From Limoniibacter endophyticus (GTDB lineage: Bacteria; Pseudomonadota; Alphaproteobacteria; Rhizobiales; Rhizobiaceae): DNA of 64,000 bases. Made by a program: the position numbers and the translations under genes. The notes beneath the pieces are model-generated. The model was given only the letters and a program-made list of their open reading frames with translations, searched no databases and was not told where the DNA came from. The stretch covers positions 1 through 64,000 of the forward strand of contig NZ_BMZO01000011.1 of the NCBI RefSeq assembly GCF_014652835.1, in the 5' to 3' direction. Below are positions 45,946 to 57,092 of this stretch, piece by piece (position 1 is the first letter of the stretch; each line of letters starts with the position of its first letter).

Positions 45946-48900
45946 CTACGCGACAATCCAGTCCAGCGATGCCTGATGCCCGAGGATTTTCACGGAGAAA
46001 TCGACGTTGAGACCGCGGATGTAGCTGTCAGCACCATCGGCACCAATTGTTACGCCTGCACGACCAATCCCCAAGGGGCGAATGTCGATAGCATCCTGTC
46101 CGGGCGTGAAATCAGCGATGACGTCGAAGGCATCCATCGTGCTATCGGTCGTGACATCGAACCGAAACGTATCTCTACCAGCACCGCCAACGAGATAGTC
46201 AGCACCTGCCTGACCAACGATAATATCATTACCAGCACCACCCGTGATGCGGTCAGCACCGTAACCACCCATCACGACGTCATCGCCATTGCCGCCGTCT
46301 AGAACGTCGTTGCCAGCGCCGCCTTCAATGCGGTCATTGCCATCATCGCCCCAGATTCCATCATTGCCGTTATCGCCATAGAGCGTATCATTATCAGCGC
46401 CGCCTGAAATCCAATCGTCACCATCAGCACCATTGATCGTGTCGGCACCTGCATCTCCAGATAGACGATCGTTACCAGCTCCACCGTTGAGGATATCGCT
46501 GTTCAGGCCACCTAGAAGATAATCGCTACCTGCATCGCCGATGAGTACGTCGCACCCCGGACCACCGAAGATGAAATCGTCATCGCCGCCGCCATGGATG
46601 ACATCATTGCCTTGACCACCATGAAGAAGATCTTTTCCGCCTTCGCCATAAATCAGATCATCGCCATTATTGCCTTCGATATGATCTTGTCCAGCGCCAC
46701 CTTTGACGAGATCGTTGCCTACGCCACCATACATGCGATCATTACCGTCTTCGCCAAGAAGGCGGTCATTTCCGTCATCGCCATAAATTGCGTCATGGCC
46801 AGCACCACCAAGCAGATAATCGTTGCCGGCGCCACCTTTCAGGTGATCATCACCGTCGTCGCCTTGCAGTGTATCATTACCATTGCCACCATCGAGCGTG
46901 TCATTGCCAGCGCCACCTTTCAGGATGTCAGCACCATCTTCGCCGTGGAGAACATCATTGCCAACTTCGCCATGAATGGCATCGTTGCCACTATTTCCAT
47001 TCAGATGATCGTTGCCGTTACCGCCCGTGATTGTGTCATTGCCTGCGCCACCAAGAACGGTATCATTCCCATTTTCGCCGTGAAGAATGTCATTGCCGCC
47101 AAGACCGCTGACGCTATCATTTCCTTCACCGCCGTAGATAAGGTCTGATCCTTCACCACCATTGAGCGTGTCATTGCCAGCTTCGCCACGGAGCGTGTCA
47201 TTGCCAGCGTCACCCCACAGTTTATCGTTTCCAGGACCTCCCGACAGGTGATCATTACCATCATTGCCATGAATCGTGTCGTGACCTTCACCGCCATAAA
47301 TCTCATCATCACCTGGACCGCCGTGAAGCGCATCATCCCCTAAGTGACCCCATAAAATGTCATTACCGTTTCCACCTTCGATATGATCATTTCCGGTTTG
47401 CCCCAACAGCTGATCGTTGCCATCCTCGCCATAGATGACGTCGTTGCCAGTACCGCCATCGACGTAATCATTACCCGTGCCAGCCCATACGTAGTCATCA
47501 CCCTCATTTGCGAAAACGGCGTCGTGCCCTGTGAGGCTACGGATTTTCTCGTTCCAGGCGGCACCAAAAATTTTATTATTCATCGTTGGCTTTACACCAG
47601 CCATACCTCGAGCGTGAAATTGAGCTGTATGCCAGTCCATTCCACGCATTGCGTACTGTAGGGGGCCTGCAATAGCATCGATTTTTTCTTGATCACTGGG
47701 GGTGAATGCTCCCGACCAGTCACCATTGACCTCCGTTATCTCTGTATAACGCTTGCCCGTTGTAAAAAATAAAAATTTTTTCTTTTTCTGTTGTGTCGTA
47801 TTTGTAGTAACAAATATTGGGACATTAGTATAATTCTCGCCCGTATTGAAATTTAGGGTTATTGGAGGTGCGCCAGCGCCAGCTGAGCCGACAGCTACCA
47901 GGTTCGTGCCGTAGTGAAAATTGGTATTGTTGTTAGCACGATAGAATTGCTTGTCTTCCGCTCCCGCAACGAGGTCCGATGCCCAGTCGTATTGCGTCGC
48001 GCCTTCAAAGCGCTTTGCTTCCATGGTCTTGTCGACGAAGGTATCAAAAATGATATCGGCGTTACTCAAAGCGGATTTACTGACATTTTCAAGCAAAAGC
48101 TTTTGCCCAACGCGAAGATGGATTAGCGTATCGCTGCCGCGTTGTTCCATGCGCAATTGCTGAACATCGATAATGTCGGCGCATTGAGACAGATTTAGCT
48201 TGTCGACGCCCGGCGTGTAGTCCGTAATCGTATCGAATGAACCTTTGTCAGCGCCGACGACGAAAAGATCCTTCCCAGCACCACCCGTTACACGATCAAA
48301 GCCCTTTCCGTCTCTGATCGTATCGTCGCCTTTTGTGCCTGTTATAATGTCGTTGCCAGCCGTGCCAGTTAGGCCTGCGACTTTTGTCAGCTGAAATTCA
48401 AAATGCTTTTCAGTAAGCTGATTGGACTTCATGCCATCAAGTGTGACTTGTTGACCACTGGCAAGGCGGATTGTTGTTCCATTTGCACTATCCTGGAAAG
48501 AAGCGCCCTGAATATGCATTTGCTTGAGTGAGACGAAATCGCGGCTAAAGGCAGTCAGGTCGATCTTATCTACAGAGCCTTTAAAATCTGCGATCGTATC
48601 GCGGTCCTTAGCATTCTTTCCGATGACGAACTTGTCGGCACCAGCACCCCCAATCATCATGTCATTGCCTGCACCACCGACGATCTGGTCGTTTCCAGCG
48701 TCGCCGACCAGAAGATCATCTTCCGACGAGCCATGCAGCACGTCGTTTCCGTCGCCACCGTAGATCGCGTCCTTGCCGGGGCCACCATCGATGAAATCAT
48801 CGCCGCCTTGCCCAAGCACCGTGTCATTCCCAGCAAGCGCCAGAATGCCGTCCGACCCGTCAGTGCCGACAAGACGATCATCGCCCGCCGAACCGATGAT

Positions 48901-51900
48901 AAGTTTGTCGAGTTGGATAGAAAAGCCATCTGAAAATTGAATTTTTTCGAGGCTCGATGTCGAAAAATGATTTTCGATAACGATGCGGGCAGCTGGCACA
49001 GCTACACTGTAGACGACGAGATTGTTACCTTCCTTGGTAAGGCTGGCATTCTTCACCGAGTGGTTTGAGGCAATGTATAGCGTATCAATGCCAGAGATAT
49101 CGCTGATAACAGTATTTCCCGGCGCAAGGTGAGCGGCATACTGATCATTGCCAGTTCCCCCTTCCAATCGATTACCAGCAACGGTCGTCGTGAGAATGTC
49201 ATTTCCTGCATCGCCCCGCAATGTCGTCCAGGCATAACGTGCTTCCAGGCGATCATCACCGTTGCCGCCGGACAATGTATTTTTTCCCGCCGCACCGTTT
49301 AGAACGTCGTTCCCATCACCACCCTCGAGAACATCGTCACCTGTGCCGCCAAGCAGCGTGTCGTTGCCCGCGCCGCCGCGCAAGATGTCGTTTTGTGACC
49401 CACCATTCAGCGTATCGTCACCATGTCCGCCCTCCAGCGTGTCATCGCCAATCTCACCCAGCAATCGGTCATTGCCAGCACCACCATGCAATATGTCATT
49501 GCCAGTACCGCCGAACAGAGCATCATCGCCGTCGTCACCATGCAGTGTATCGGGACCGCCTTCGCCGAATAACTGGTCGTTACCCATGCCGCCATGAAGC
49601 GCGTCATTACCTTCGCCGCCGTTCAAGGTGTCGGTACCTTCGCCGCCGCGCAGCACATCGTGACCCTCGTCGCCGAGCAAAGTGTCAGCGCCTGCGCCGC
49701 CATCAAGTGTGTCGGCACCTTCGCCACCACTAAGTGCGTCACTACCTTCGCCACCATGCAAGGTGTCATTGCCGGCACTACCGTTCAGCGTATCGGTTCC
49801 TGCGCCGCCATGAATCGTGTCATCACCATCCATGCCATCCAGCGTATCGTTGCCTTCGTCACCATACATGATGTCATTGCCGCCGCCACCATGCATGATG
49901 TCGTCACCAGTTCCACCATGCATCAGGTCATTGCCTGTTCCGGTCAGACGGACCGCGCCTTTGCCCTTTTCGGCCATGACGAAGCTGTCGCCATACAGGC
50001 GATCATCACCTTCACCACCGTAAATAGTATCGTCACCATCGCCGCCGAAGATCGTATCGTTACCCGCATCGCCATTCAGCGTGTCGGCTTCCGAGCCGGT
50101 TAAAACAAGATCATCGCCCTGCTCAACGAGTGCCCCGCCATAGAGCATATCGTTGCCTTCACCGCCATGGATGTCATCGGCACCGCCGCCACCAATAACA
50201 ACATCGTCGCCGAGATTACCCTTGAGAACGTCATCACCGTCATCGCCTGAAATATTGTCGTTACCACCGCCGCCATCGACTGTATCATTGCCAGGACCCG
50301 CGGAAACTCTGTCCGCACCGCCATCAGCGCGTGCAGACTGCGCATTCGCGCCAGCATGAATAAGTTCGTCGCCGAAAATCGTGTCGTCGCCTTCGCCGCC
50401 GACAATGGTATCAACCCCAGCGCCACCGATCAGTGTGTCGAGACCTTCGCCGCCGACAAGAGTATCATTGCCCGCATTACCGAGCAGGCGGTCATTACCC
50501 CTATTACCGTGCAGCTCATTATCGGCATCTGAGCCTATCAGCACATCACTCTTGTCATGACCGATCAGCTTGTCCGCCCGGCCCGCACGCGCCTCGACAA
50601 TGTGACCGTTTGGAATATTCGTGACGAAAATCTTCTGGCTGCCGTCGGGTAGATTCTCGATCTGAATGAGCGGTGGCAACTTGTTTGCCATGAAGATTTT
50701 GGTAAGCAGCTTGCCAAAAACCGCACCGAAAATGATATTCAGTCCCGGGATTGGGATTGCCGCGCTTAACAGTGCCGCGACTTTTCCTCCGAGATAACTT
50801 GAAGCAGCTGCAATCGCCGTCGACTTGACCGTATTACCAAAATCCTTGAAACCGTGATCGATAATGTTCGCAAAGAATGCGATAGCGGCGGCAGCAGCAG
50901 CCTGGCCTTCGATGGAAAGAGGCGCGGGACGCTGGAGAATTGTCAGCTTATTGCCCGCAATGCCCCACGTATTTGCAAGCTCACCGCTGGTTGCCCAGGA
51001 AAACCCGGAATTTGCCAGACTATATTGGACAACCTCTGCAACACTGACATTGGCAGCGAGCTTAAGATAGTCTTTGCTATCCATCTTGTCGCCGTTGAGC
51101 GCAGCGCCAATAGCAAAGCTGATAATGGCATTCTTGCAGGCCTCACCCGCAGGTGTGTTCAAGAACGTCGCGTCATTGAGGATAGGCGTGCCATTAGCGT
51201 GCCGTTCAACGACCGTTCCTTCGAAACCCAGCAGTTTCGACAGGCCATCAACACCGACTTTTACACCAAGCTGGATCGCATATTTCTTGGCAACGTCTTC
51301 CAGGCTATCGCCGCGAACGAGATCGGCGATGATGGACGGAGCCATATGGTTCAGGTAGCCGGGGACCTTGCTGAACGTGTCGTTCATCACCTCTTCGATG
51401 GTCACGACACGCGTTTCCATCATTTTGGCGAGGTCAGCATAGGTTGAAACCGTGCCGTCCTTCAGCGTGATGGTTTTGTTCGGATCGAAAATGTATACAA
51501 ATTTGCCCTGTTCGCTTGAAGGCACGCTGATCAGATCGTCACCAAACAGACCTTTCAAAGCCGTCATCTGGCTTTCAGAAACCGTATGGTCCTGCAAGGT
51601 CGACAAGTTGTGAACACGCACGCCGCCAGCGACATAGGTGTGCAGCCCTTCGACCTCGAAATTATAGGTCTTCCATCCATTAGCAATATCTGACGCAGCG
51701 TCATTTGTTTCTGTTTTGTTCTTATTTAAAATAATCTCAAAACGGTCTGCGGTTTCCTCGCTAAAGGAAATGCGGACAACGTCCACTCGGGTCAGAGACC
51801 CATCCTCCAGCACGATCTGCGCTTTGCCGTCTGCATCAACCAGCTCATGCAATTGCTTGAACTCGCCTTCCGACGTGAAGAAGACGTGGCCCGGCGTGGC

Positions 51901-53016
51901 AATCAGCGGTTCGCGGTTCAAATCATCTGCAAAGCGCAGTTCCAGCCATTCGTCAGTGACGTTATTGAACGGTTTCGTGACCTTGCGTGGCTGCAAAGCC
52001 CCGAACCCGTCGAAGGCCAGCACCTCGTCACCAACCGCAATCTGCTCGATGGGTTTGCGGGAGCCATCCGCCATGGAGATAAGCGTGCCAGCGGGAAAGC
52101 AGCGAATATGCGCTTCAAGATCATTCACCGTCGGCGGATTATCATTTTGCCACTTGTGATTGATGCCCTTTTCGATCCGGATGTCACGTCTCTCGTTAAG
52201 TTCAGCTATTTTACCCGTATCCTCCAAATCGACCTGATTCAGACTTTTGTCGTGCTTGTACCAGGTCACGCTACCATCTGGGCTTACACGGGCCTTATAG
52301 CCATCGATAATATTCGGATTTCCTGCCAAACCGTTTCCCGATCCATCAAGATAGTCCAGTACACGGTTGATAATTTCAGCTTTGAGAGAATCCGAAGTCT
52401 GCGCGCCCATACCCGTCAGCACCTGCTCGATGCTGACCCCGTGTTTGGCAACCGTTTCCAGCGTTGCTTTCGCCACAACGGATACGAATTTCTCGTGTTC
52501 TCTAGGATTGCTCAACAGGCGGCTATTCACCGTATCGCCAAGTCTGGGTGTGAGCTGCAACTCGCCATAAGCAAAGCTGCCTCCCCAGCCTGCAAGCGTT
52601 TGTCCCCCTTGATCAAGAGCAGAATTAACGTCCCGCGAGAGCAAATGGCTGACGGCTGGCATTTTCTTAAGATTCAAAACATCTTTCATAACCGACTTGC
52701 CAATTAAGTCCGAATTGCCTTGAACTCTTGCTGGGTCGGAATGTTCGTTATCGTATAACCAGCCATTGTGAGTAACCGACCTGATAAACGTGTTCGCAGC
52801 GCTGTTAGGATCGTTCCGATTGATTTCAGCCGCCTTTTGCAACCAGTATGTTGCACCTTGAAGAGAAGGACGTTCCGCGCTTGTCATTGCTGAAGAAGGA
52901 ATGGTGATCTGTTCTCGCATGTAATCATAAGCAGCGGCGAAATTGCCTTTGCTATTATTTGTGATGCGATTGAGTTCTTCGACTTGCGCATCAGAAAATG
53001 AAAAATGATCTGACAT
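45946..53016 (-). CDS. Giant RTX (Ca2+-binding repeat) protein with an internal intein-like Hint domain
   Basis: 2356 residues. A unique N-terminal domain (1-305) is followed by a PT-HINT/bacterial-intein-like domain (306-470). It starts at Cys306 in [20 protein letters not shown], has block-B TPGHVFF, and ends in [11 protein letters not shown] with His469-Asn470. Residue 471 is Leu, not Cys/Ser/Thr, so protein splicing is unlikely and N- or C-terminal cleavage is more plausible. Residues about 700-780 are hydrophobic (Ala-rich helices). RTX nonapeptides (GGxGxDxLx) fill about 812-1300, parts of 1375-1600, and about 1835-2289. A non-repeat segment (about 1660-1830) lies between. The C-terminal 60 residues, free of repeats, are the expected type I secretion signal. 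No signal peptide and no transport genes nearby. Confidence 0.9.
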   Translation of the reverse strand: MSDHFSFSDAQVEELNRITNNSKGNFAAAYDYMREQITIPSSAMTSAERPSLQGATYWLQKAAEINRNDPNSAANTFIRSVTHNGWLYDNEHSDPARVQGNSDLIGKSVMKDVLNLKKMPAVSHLLSRDVNSALDQGGQTLAGWGGSFAYGELQLTPRLGDTVNSRLLSNPREHEKFVSVVAKATLETVAKHGVSIEQVLTGMGAQTSDSLKAEIINRVLDYLDGSGNGLAGNPNIIDGYKARVSPDGSVTWYKHDKSLNQVDLEDTGKIAELNERRDIRIEKGINHKWQNDNPPTVNDLEAHIRCFPAGTLISMADGSRKPIEQIAVGDEVLAFDGFGALQPRKVTKPFNNVTDEWLELRFADDLNREPLIATPGHVFFTSEGEFKQLHELVDADGKAQIVLEDGSLTRVDVVRISFSEETADRFEIILNKNKTETNDAASDIANGWKTYNFEVEGLHTYVAGGVRVHNLSTLQDHTVSESQMTALKGLFGDDLISVPSSEQGKFVYIFDPNKTITLKDGTVSTYADLAKMMETRVVTIEEVMNDTFSKVPGYLNHMAPSIIADLVRGDSLEDVAKKYAIQLGVKVGVDGLSKLLGFEGTVVERHANGTPILNDATFLNTPAGEACKNAIISFAIGAALNGDKMDSKDYLKLAANVSVAEVVQYSLANSGFSWATSGELANTWGIAGNKLTILQRPAPLSIEGQAAAAAAIAFFANIIDHGFKDFGNTVKSTAIAAASSYLGGKVAALLSAAIPIPGLNIIFGAVFGKLLTKIFMANKLPPLIQIENLPDGSQKIFVTNIPNGHIVEARAGRADKLIGHDKSDVLIGSDADNELHGNRGNDRLLGNAGNDTLVGGEGLDTLIGGAGVDTIVGGEGDDTIFGDELIHAGANAQSARADGGADRVSAGPGNDTVDGGGGNDNISGDDGDDVLKGNLGDDVVIGGGGADDIHGGEGNDMLYGGALVEQGDDLVLTGSEADTLNGDAGNDTIFGGDGDDTIYGGEGDDRLYGDSFVMAEKGKGAVRLTGTGNDLMHGGTGDDIMHGGGGNDIMYGDEGNDTLDGMDGDDTIHGGAGTDTLNGSAGNDTLHGGEGSDALSGGEGADTLDGGAGADTLLGDEGHDVLRGGEGTDTLNGGEGNDALHGGMGNDQLFGEGGPDTLHGDDGDDALFGGTGNDILHGGAGNDRLLGEIGDDTLEGGHGDDTLNGGSQNDILRGGAGNDTLLGGTGDDVLEGGDGNDVLNGAAGKNTLSGGNGDDRLEARYAWTTLRGDAGNDILTTTVAGNRLEGGTGNDQYAAHLAPGNTVISDISGIDTLYIASNHSVKNASLTKEGNNLVVYSVAVPAARIVIENHFSTSSLEKIQFSDGFSIQLDKLIIGSAGDDRLVGTDGSDGILALAGNDTVLGQGGDDFIDGGPGKDAIYGGDGNDVLHGSSEDDLLVGDAGNDQIVGGAGNDMMIGGAGADKFVIGKNAKDRDTIADFKGSVDKIDLTAFSRDFVSLKQMHIQGASFQDSANGTTIRLASGQQVTLDGMKSNQLTEKHFEFQLTKVAGLTGTAGNDIITGTKGDDTIRDGKGFDRVTGGAGKDLFVVGADKGSFDTITDYTPGVDKLNLSQCADIIDVQQLRMEQRGSDTLIHLRVGQKLLLENVSKSALSNADIIFDTFVDKTMEAKRFEGATQYDWASDLVAGAEDKQFYRANNNTNFHYGTNLVAVGSAGAGAPPITLNFNTGENYTNVPIFVTTNTTQQKKKKFLFFTTGKRYTEITEVNGDWSGAFTPSDQEKIDAIAGPLQYAMRGMDWHTAQFHARGMAGVKPTMNNKIFGAAWNEKIRSLTGHDAVFANEGDDYVWAGTGNDYVDGGTGNDVIYGEDGNDQLLGQTGNDHIEGGNGNDILWGHLGDDALHGGPGDDEIYGGEGHDTIHGNDGNDHLSGGPGNDKLWGDAGNDTLRGEAGNDTLNGGEGSDLIYGGEGNDSVSGLGGNDILHGENGNDTVLGGAGNDTITGGNGNDHLNGNSGNDAIHGEVGNDVLHGEDGADILKGGAGNDTLDGGNGNDTLQGDDGDDHLKGGAGNDYLLGGAGHDAIYGDDGNDRLLGEDGNDRMYGGVGNDLVKGGAGQDHIEGNNGDDLIYGEGGKDLLHGGQGNDVIHGGGDDDFIFGGPGCDVLIGDAGSDYLLGGLNSDILNGGAGNDRLSGDAGADTINGADGDDWISGGADNDTLYGDNGNDGIWGDDGNDRIEGGAGNDVLDGGNGDDVVMGGYGADRITGGAGNDIIVGQAGADYLVGGAGRDTFRFDVTTDSTMDAFDVIADFTPGQDAIDIRPLGIGRAGVTIGADGADSYIRGLNVDFSVKILGHQASLDWIVA
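46150..47510 (-). repeat. RTX repeat block 2 (coding)
   Basis: Tandem 27-base units that encode GGxGxDxLx nonapeptides, about residues 1835-2289 of the RTX protein. Codons vary between copies, so the DNA repeats are imperfect. They bind Ca2+ in beta-rolls once outside the cell. Confidence 0.85.
49120..50583 (-). repeat. RTX repeat block 1 (coding)
   Basis: Same unit as block 2, about residues 812-1300. Interruptions rich in Ala and Arg ([20 protein letters not shown]) and Lys ([16 protein letters not shown]) divide it. Smaller groups of the same repeat occur at about 48240-48900. Confidence 0.8.
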
Positions 53017-53050
53017 AAATAATCTCCCAAAATATATCTAAAATTATTGA

Positions 53051-53806
53051 CTATTTTTCATTCCACGCAGTGAGTAAGGTATGTGTCGCATTTTTAATTT
53101 CGAACCATTGCGGCAAGGAATCGTTCGGAATGCGAAATACGATTTCTAAGCCCAAATCGCGAAGGTATAGGTTTCCATCGCAAAGAGGATTAACCACCTT
53201 GAATTGCGGGTGTGTACATCTCAAAAAAATACTGAATCGTTCATCTGATAACTGAGCATAAAAATCGAATGCCTCACGAGGATCGTATACATCCGGGACA
53301 ATTCTTTTCAGACTATACTTTTCTTCAATACTATATCGAGAATCAGAAATTCTGCTGGAAACGTTTTTAAACCAAAACTCGTATTTCCCCGCATGATTTT
53401 CAGGTGAAATCGATTTAACCTCTATAACCTTGACGACATACTCGTTTTCTTGCGGAGGTTCTCTGCCCTTTTCTTGTGGCCGAAATGTCCATGGCAGCCA
53501 CACATCTTCCTGCGGCGCGCGCAAGTCTGGCATCCAGAACGCAAACTCGATCTCCTCCGTTATAGGGTGGCAGTTTACGCGTTCGGGCGTTTGGCGGCCC
53601 ATAAAATACGCCCATGGGATATAAAAGGTGTGAGGTCCAAGTTCTTTTCTGATCAGATACTTGCGATCCATGCTTTGCATTCGTGCCCACCGAAACCTTT
53701 CTTCGGATTCCGGCTTGCAGGGATATTTCTCTTCCGCAAAAGCATTCCCGCCAATGCACGAGGTTGCCATAAAACTGGCCAGTGCCATCAAAACAAAGCT
53801 ACGCAT
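53051..53806 (-). CDS. Secreted hypothetical protein, possible RTX partner
   Basis: 251 residues from the ATG of MRSFVLMALASFMATSCIGG. A signal peptide is clear; cleavage could be after NAFA or at the Cys as a lipoprotein. The mature part has several Cys and aromatic residues (YLIRKELGPHTFYIPWAYFM) and no family I recognise. It ends 34 bases before the RTX start on the same strand, so the two are probably cotranscribed. By analogy with toxin-immunity pairs it could protect against, or help fold, the RTX protein; that is a guess. Two upstream in-frame ATGs (53827, 53818) are alternatives. Confidence 0.7.
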   Translation of the reverse strand: MRSFVLMALASFMATSCIGGNAFAEEKYPCKPESEERFRWARMQSMDRKYLIRKELGPHTFYIPWAYFMGRQTPERVNCHPITEEIEFAFWMPDLRAPQEDVWLPWTFRPQEKGREPPQENEYVVKVIEVKSISPENHAGKYEFWFKNVSSRISDSRYSIEEKYSLKRIVPDVYDPREAFDFYAQLSDERFSIFLRCTHPQFKVVNPLCDGNLYLRDLGLEIVFRIPNDSLPQWFEIKNATHTLLTAWNEK

Positions 53807-54072
53807 AGCAAGCACCATCCATCTCAAAGGCGCTGCGGGTCAAAACGCCTGTTACTATGCTCCGCGCAGAAACTGAAAACGTCATCAAAAGCCTCATACA
53901 AAATGGAACGGTACGAAAAAACAGGGTTCAAAGAGCGTATTTACCCTGAGCAAATGAAGAGGCGCGATCAACTTTTACCCGGCTCAAACGTGCTTCCGTT
54001 GTGCGAGGCTTCCGGGAAGGCATAAGACGATACTGAAGCAAGCCACCTGTGCGCCAGTATCGCCAGAGCATG

Positions 54073-54444
54073 CTATTTCAACACGATGATTGCAGGATTG
54101 GGCTTGTGATCCTTATTGGCTCCTGTTGCAGCATCAACGCCCAAGCCGATAACGCCGCCTGCAACCACATTGCCTGCCAGGGCGACATTGCCGTTACCAG
54201 TCGCAACCGTCTCGACGCGAACCGAACCCGTCTTGTCACCCAATTTTCCTGTCGCGGTGAATGCCTTGTTTCGTGGAACTTTAAGAACACACGGCGTTTT
54301 CGGGCAGGACAACCCGATATCGGTCGTGACGCGTGCGCCACTTGGCTCGGACTCGATGCGAACAGGTTCGTTGGCACCACGGGTGATTGTGCCGCAGCCT
54401 GTAAGAGCAAGCAGGCTAACCGAAAAGAAGATTATTTTATGCAT
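54073..54444 (-). CDS. Small lipoprotein with PEGA-like segment
   Basis: 123 residues. MHKIIFFSVSLLALTGCGTI is a signal peptide with lipobox LTGC. The mature part has EPSGARVTTDIGLSCPKTPC then VLKVPRNKAF, like the PEGA-type fold of IF-2-like surface lipoproteins, and a Gly-rich hydrophobic end (AGNVVAGGVIGLGVD). It is upstream of the 53051 gene with 266 bases between. A TTG four codons upstream is a possible start. Confidence 0.72.
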   Translation of the reverse strand: MHKIIFFSVSLLALTGCGTITRGANEPVRIESEPSGARVTTDIGLSCPKTPCVLKVPRNKAFTATGKLGDKTGSVRVETVATGNGNVALAGNVVAGGVIGLGVDAATGANKDHKPNPAIIVLK

Positions 54445-55387
54445 CAATTTACTCAAATAGAAATTATTAACCTAGTAATTTTCACCAGTAACTCTCTCCA
54501 ATCTTGGCAAAAAACACCCGAGGCTTTGGGAGGTATGGTTACGTAGCGACTTGAATGACTATCGGAAAAGACAAGCTTGAAAAGGGCGTATTTATACGGA
54601 CGGGGAGCCCAAGCCAGGCCCCCTCCTTACTCACTCTGCTCTTAAAGTGCTGACGATCAACACCGCGTCATATGCACGCGTCATGTTTCAAAAAACTTCT
54701 TAGCACACGCCTCCAACCGCCAAGCGACCTACCTCGCCAGACAAAAGATACAGCCGAGATCTCCATCCAATCGCGTGGCCTATACTGCATGTCTCGAGAA
54801 AGCATAAAAAGCTGACGTGTCAGGATGGAGCATTGCTGTCAGAGAAAATCAGGATGACCTTCCGCTTAGCCAATGAGCATGGCACACGCGAGAGGACACT
54901 CATCGACGGTGCAAGGCAGGCGCATCATTGGGAGTGAACCGGAGAATCAGATCCGGGCCTTTCCAAATAAGGGTTTGTTCTGAAAATTTGATGAAATGAA
55001 CAAGTATTCTGTTCGGCACCTTGAGGGGGCTGACGGTCACTATCCACATCCCGCTGAGGCTCATGCGATTTGTCCAAACTCCTTGCCTACCCATTGCGTT
55101 TGACGCGGAATATAAAGATATGCGCGGAGAGCAACGATCAGCACTACGGGTAGCCGCCCTCATTATTCGAGAGCTGCGCATTCGCCAATTTTTACGTTTA
55201 GAAGCCAATATTTATGTGATTCATGACTATGCGTATTGGCGCAACAGGATATTTTTCCTTCATTCAAACTTATATCGTCGGAACGCGGATTTGCGGCGTT
55301 TTCCTCACAGTGGCAACTTTGCTCGTGGCCTCGATTTTCCTCTCTTTGGGTCAGCGCATTTTTCTGGCCATCGCATGATTTTCCTTC
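54445..55387. other. Right end of the island, no gene found
   Basis: About 940 bases with only short open frames of poor composition. The last part (55187-55243) resembles 30802-30860, so it belongs to the repeated element end. Confidence 0.5.
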
Positions 55388-55416
55388 TTGCCGACGAAGA
55401 ATAAGCCCTCTATAAG
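55388..55416 (+). promoter_or_regulatory. Promoter of right tRNA-Glu
   Basis: TTGCCG, 17 bases, TATAAG, the same boxes and spacing as at the left copy although the spacer differs. Confidence 0.65.
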
Positions 55417-55511
55417 GCCCACATCTTGAGCGCGCCCATCGTCTAGCGGTTAGGACGGCGCCCTTTCACGGCGCAAACAGGGGTTCGATTCCCCTTGGGC
55501 GTACCATTTCC
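55411..55511 (+). repeat. Right 101-bp direct repeat (island boundary)
   Basis: Partner of 28680-28780; 100 of 101 bases agree. Includes the whole tRNA-Glu and TTTCC after the CCA. Confidence 0.8.
55432..55506 (+). tRNA. tRNA-Glu (anticodon TTC), right copy
   Basis: Identical in sequence to the left copy, with its own promoter, so both should be expressed. Confidence 0.97.
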
Positions 55512-55621
55512 AAACAAAAGAGAGAAATGCAGGTGGGTCTTGCCAAGGCCTTGCGATTGCAACCTTCGCCAGGATCGATTCGACCCGCTGATCCTGTTTT
55601 GCCTCATTGTTCACTCCCGCT

Positions 55622-55840
55622 TCACTCATGATCATACGGGCACCGGCCCGACCCAGCTCCGTCGCGCAGCAGATTGGCAAATCGTTGGAGCTTCTCCGGC
55701 GTGATCTGTGTGTAGAGATGGGCCCAGCGAACCGCAGCAGCGACAGCCCCCCTGCCCGCATTCAGGTCCATCCTGGCCACAGTAATCGCAGCGCGCAACG
55801 CCGGCCAGCAGCGTCGGCATATTGTCAATGCACGAACCAC
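55622..55840 (-). pseudogene. Second serine recombinase C-terminal remnant
   Basis: The reverse strand reads QITPEKLQRFANLLRD and then shifts to a frame with ARMIMSEAGV, the same tail as at 30962-31302. The base before the shift differs, and the sequence upstream is damaged. Lies just outside the right tRNA-Glu. Confidence 0.5.
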
Positions 55841-56190
55841 CCGCCGGGGCCTCGGTCGAGGCCGTTGTCATAGGAGTCGCCAATGCTGCCCCTGACGGCA
55901 CCATACCGGCCTCTACCAATTGTTCAATGTACGTGGTGAGTACCCGTTGGCTGCCTCTATCGCTGTGATGCTTCCCCATGAGCGGTTCGCGATGCACCCC
56001 ATCCGGCGATTGCGGCATCGATGACGAAGTCTGTAGACCAAGCCAGCCCAGCTTGCGGATAAGGTCCGAAAGCCAAACCCTGCGGATGCCATAGACCGAG
56101 AAGGTCTCGGCAAATAGTGAACGTCCCCTATAGTGCCGAAGATGCCGAGTGCTGAAATTGCGAGGCAACGGGGAGTGAACATCGAAACAG
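55841..56190 (-). pseudogene. IS3-family transposase (OrfB) remnant
   Basis: In order on the reverse strand: FSVYGIRRVWLSDLIRKLG, KHHSDRGSQRVLTTYIEQLV, EAGMVPS and, after a shift, SIGDSYDNGL. These are the YGxRRVW, HHSDRGSQY, and GSVGDSYDNAL blocks of the IS3 OrfB catalytic domain. Pieces between are missing and the ends of the element are not visible. Confidence 0.65.
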
Positions 56191-56235
56191 TCAGACAAGG
56201 CCCTAAGGCACTTGTTTGTGCACAGCACTCGTGCG

Positions 56236-57084
56236 TTACAAAGCTTTAGGGTTCAGAGCGTCGTTTAGTCCATCGCCGACCAGATTCAGGCTTAACGTCG
56301 TCAAAAACAAAGCTAAACCAGGAAAAGCCGCCATCCACCAAGCCCTACTGAAATAGTCCTGCGCTGTGTGCAGCATTGTACCCCAGCTGATTGCATTGGG
56401 ATCACCCAAACCTAAAAAAGCCAAACTGGTTTGAAGCAGGATCGCGCTTGAAATCTGAAGCGTACAATTAACGATGATCGGTGGCAGTGCGTTAGGCATT
56501 ATCTCTCTGAAGACAATGTCGAAATGCGACATGCCAAGATTTCGTGCTGCATCGACATAATCTCGTTTGCGCAGGGTAAGGAACTCAGCCCTGAGAAGGC
56601 GTGCGGTAACAGGCCAGGTGAGCACGCCTATAACCAGTACGACGTTCCAAATACTGGCACCAAATAGAGCGACAATGACGATAGCAAGAAAGAATTGCGG
56701 CATTATCTGAAACATTTCGGCCAGACGCATCAGACCTGTGTCGGTATTTCCACCGAAGTATCCGGACGCAGCTCCGATTGTCACGCCGATGATCGTTGAC
56801 GTGATGACTGCGCAAAGCCCGACGATAAGAGAAACACGAGCGCCATGTATGACGTTGGAAAAGACGTCCGCTCCAAGAGCGTCCGTTCCCATAGGGTGTT
56901 GGAGCGAAGGAGGAAGGAAGGAAGTCGTCAGCTGTAATGGATCGTAAATCGGAAGAGAGGGCGCCAAAATTGCCAGAACGACGATAATTCCAACAATCGT
57001 GATACCAATCATGGCGCCGACATTTACACTGAACCGTGACCAGGCCCGCGAACCGTGTGCCTGACGCAACATTGCAATAACCAT
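56236..57084 (-). CDS. Peptide-type ABC transporter permease (DppC/OppC type)
   Basis: 282 residues, six helices. Motif HPMGTDALGADVFSNVIHGA and EAA loop RDYVDAARNLGMSHFDIVFR. Last gene of the second importer operon; 8 bases after the DppB-type gene. Codon use is more AT-rich than that of the core genes. Confidence 0.92.
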   Translation of the reverse strand: MVIAMLRQAHGSRAWSRFSVNVGAMIGITIVGIIVVLAILAPSLPIYDPLQLTTSFLPPSLQHPMGTDALGADVFSNVIHGARVSLIVGLCAVITSTIIGVTIGAASGYFGGNTDTGLMRLAEMFQIMPQFFLAIVIVALFGASIWNVVLVIGVLTWPVTARLLRAEFLTLRKRDYVDAARNLGMSHFDIVFREIMPNALPPIIVNCTLQISSAILLQTSLAFLGLGDPNAISWGTMLHTAQDYFSRAWWMAAFPGLALFLTTLSLNLVGDGLNDALNPKAL

Positions 57085-57092
57085 CGGACAAC

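Noticed and set aside
46594-47148. Plus-strand frame of Ile/Val/Ala-rich sequence opposite the RTX repeats
   Set aside because: Mirror of the Asp/Gly repeat codons; it gives a false membrane-like protein.
46150-50583. Dense, regularly spaced direct repeats resembling a CRISPR or satellite array
   Set aside because: The period is 27 bases without constant repeats and variable spacers; the units encode GGxGxDxLx in one long open frame. They are RTX coding repeats.
54900-55208. Minus-strand open frame in the right end of the island
   Set aside because: No ribosome-binding site or family; Arg/Ser-rich product typical of chance frames.
55021-55404. Plus-strand open frame before the right tRNA-Glu
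   Set aside because: Composition is poor, no start site or domain, and it runs into the tRNA promoter.
55841-56190. An intact IS3 element next to the right tRNA
   Set aside because: Only shifted pieces of OrfB remain, with no OrfA and no terminal inverted repeats that I can find.
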